Shown here: positions 63,869-64,000 of the stretch, piece by piece
Layout of the letters: each line of letters begins with the position of its first letter
How positions within the stretch are numbered: position 1 is the first letter of the stretch
Origin: UMGS1663 sp963558185
GTDB lineage: Bacteria; Bacillota; Clostridia; TANB77; CAG-508
Assembly (NCBI GenBank): GCA_963558185.1
Contig: CAUWFE010000006.1
Coordinates: 1 to 64,000, forward strand
DNA length: 64,000 nt
Reading direction: 5' to 3'
Notes under the pieces: generated by a model
What the model was told of the DNA's origin: nothing
The model's input: only the letters and a program-made list of their open reading frames with translations
The model's database searches: none
Program-made: the position numbers and the translations under genes

Positions 63869-64000
63869 ATGCAAAAAAGACCTATTATTTTATTATTAAT
63901 TCTTATATTAATGATTTTGTTATTATTCACATTAATTATCATTAATTTAGTTTTTCCTGCTAAAGAAGAAACACAAACTTCTAAAAGTTTAGAAGATACA
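63869..64000 (+). CDS. Start of a membrane-anchored protein (truncated by window end)
   Basis: The first 44 codons, with AAAGGAG six bases before the ATG. The N-terminus is basic (MQKRP) and one long hydrophobic helix (IILLLILILMILLLFTLIIINLV) is followed by a polar segment (KEETQTSKSLEDT). The rest lies outside the window. No family assigned. Confidence 0.6.
   Translation, partial: MQKRPIILLLILILMILLLFTLIIINLVFPAKEETQTSKSLEDT

Noticed and set aside
1..64000. UGA reassigned to Trp or other stop recoding
   Set aside because: Trp is encoded by TGG throughout and the long genes terminate normally, including at TGA-free ends; no readthrough pattern.
1..64000. CRISPR array or prophage
   Set aside because: No regularly spaced repeats, no cas genes and no structural phage genes; the holin-like gene at 55006 and the lysozyme domain at 24919 belong to chromosomal families.

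Overview
The window is a strongly AT-rich chromosomal segment of a spore-forming, Gram-positive, Clostridia-type bacterium. The evidence is intrinsic terminators, Shine-Dalgarno sites (including GTG and TTG starts), a CwlD-like spore-cortex amidase, a Spo0E-like phosphatase, a DacF-type carboxypeptidase, WalRK-like regulators and YqeK/YqeY/S21 housekeeping genes. An uncultured gut Clostridia lineage is my inference; no 16S rRNA is present.

Layout. 1-102: right half of a miniature inverted-repeat element. 123-2379: sensor kinase and response regulator. 2500-10596: giant cyclic beta-1,2-glucan synthase-like enzyme. 10784-14934: CwlD-like amidase, ParE-type toxin-antitoxin pair, GGDEF protein, PF06541 membrane protein and an Ig-like anchored protein. 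15059-19420: thioester-domain surface adhesin. 19890-20720: small membrane protein, tRNA-Cys and tRNA-Gly. 20817-22079: DacF. 22134-35766: a type IV secretion (T4SS) locus on the minus strand with two VirB2-like pilins, PrgI, a split VirB4, VirB6-like protein, a wall hydrolase and NTF2/VirB8-like proteins, but no relaxase or coupling protein. 35954-41034: Spo0E-like protein, two M16 peptidases, YqeY, S21 and a DUF362 ferredoxin protein. 41250-42639: ECF sigma and anti-sigma. 43032-45657: NitT/TauT-type ABC importer. 46019-50248: Fic protein, MetK, YqeK and a cysteine synthase. 50295-53039: acyltransferase/esterase cassette. 53171-58347: HD protein, DUF4363/YetF, holin-like protein, GtrII-like protein and GlmU. 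58502-64000: L-lactate dehydrogenase, an intact 254-bp MITE-like element, a prepilin/SUMF protein with a DGR-like C-terminus, an Rpn remnant, and LemA/DUF3137.

Most striking observation. Four genes (cwlD, prgI, fic, glmU) are each split by a +1 frame change, and each break lies exactly at a zero-frame CGG codon. Skipping the C and reading GGN restores the family-consistent protein every time. By hand I found only one other in-phase CGG codon in the window (small membrane protein, 19905-19907). This suggests that CGG is unassigned or hungry in this lineage and that ribosomes shift +1 there, in the manner of the Ty3 GCG-AGU-U site. A systematic sequencing artefact is the competing explanation.
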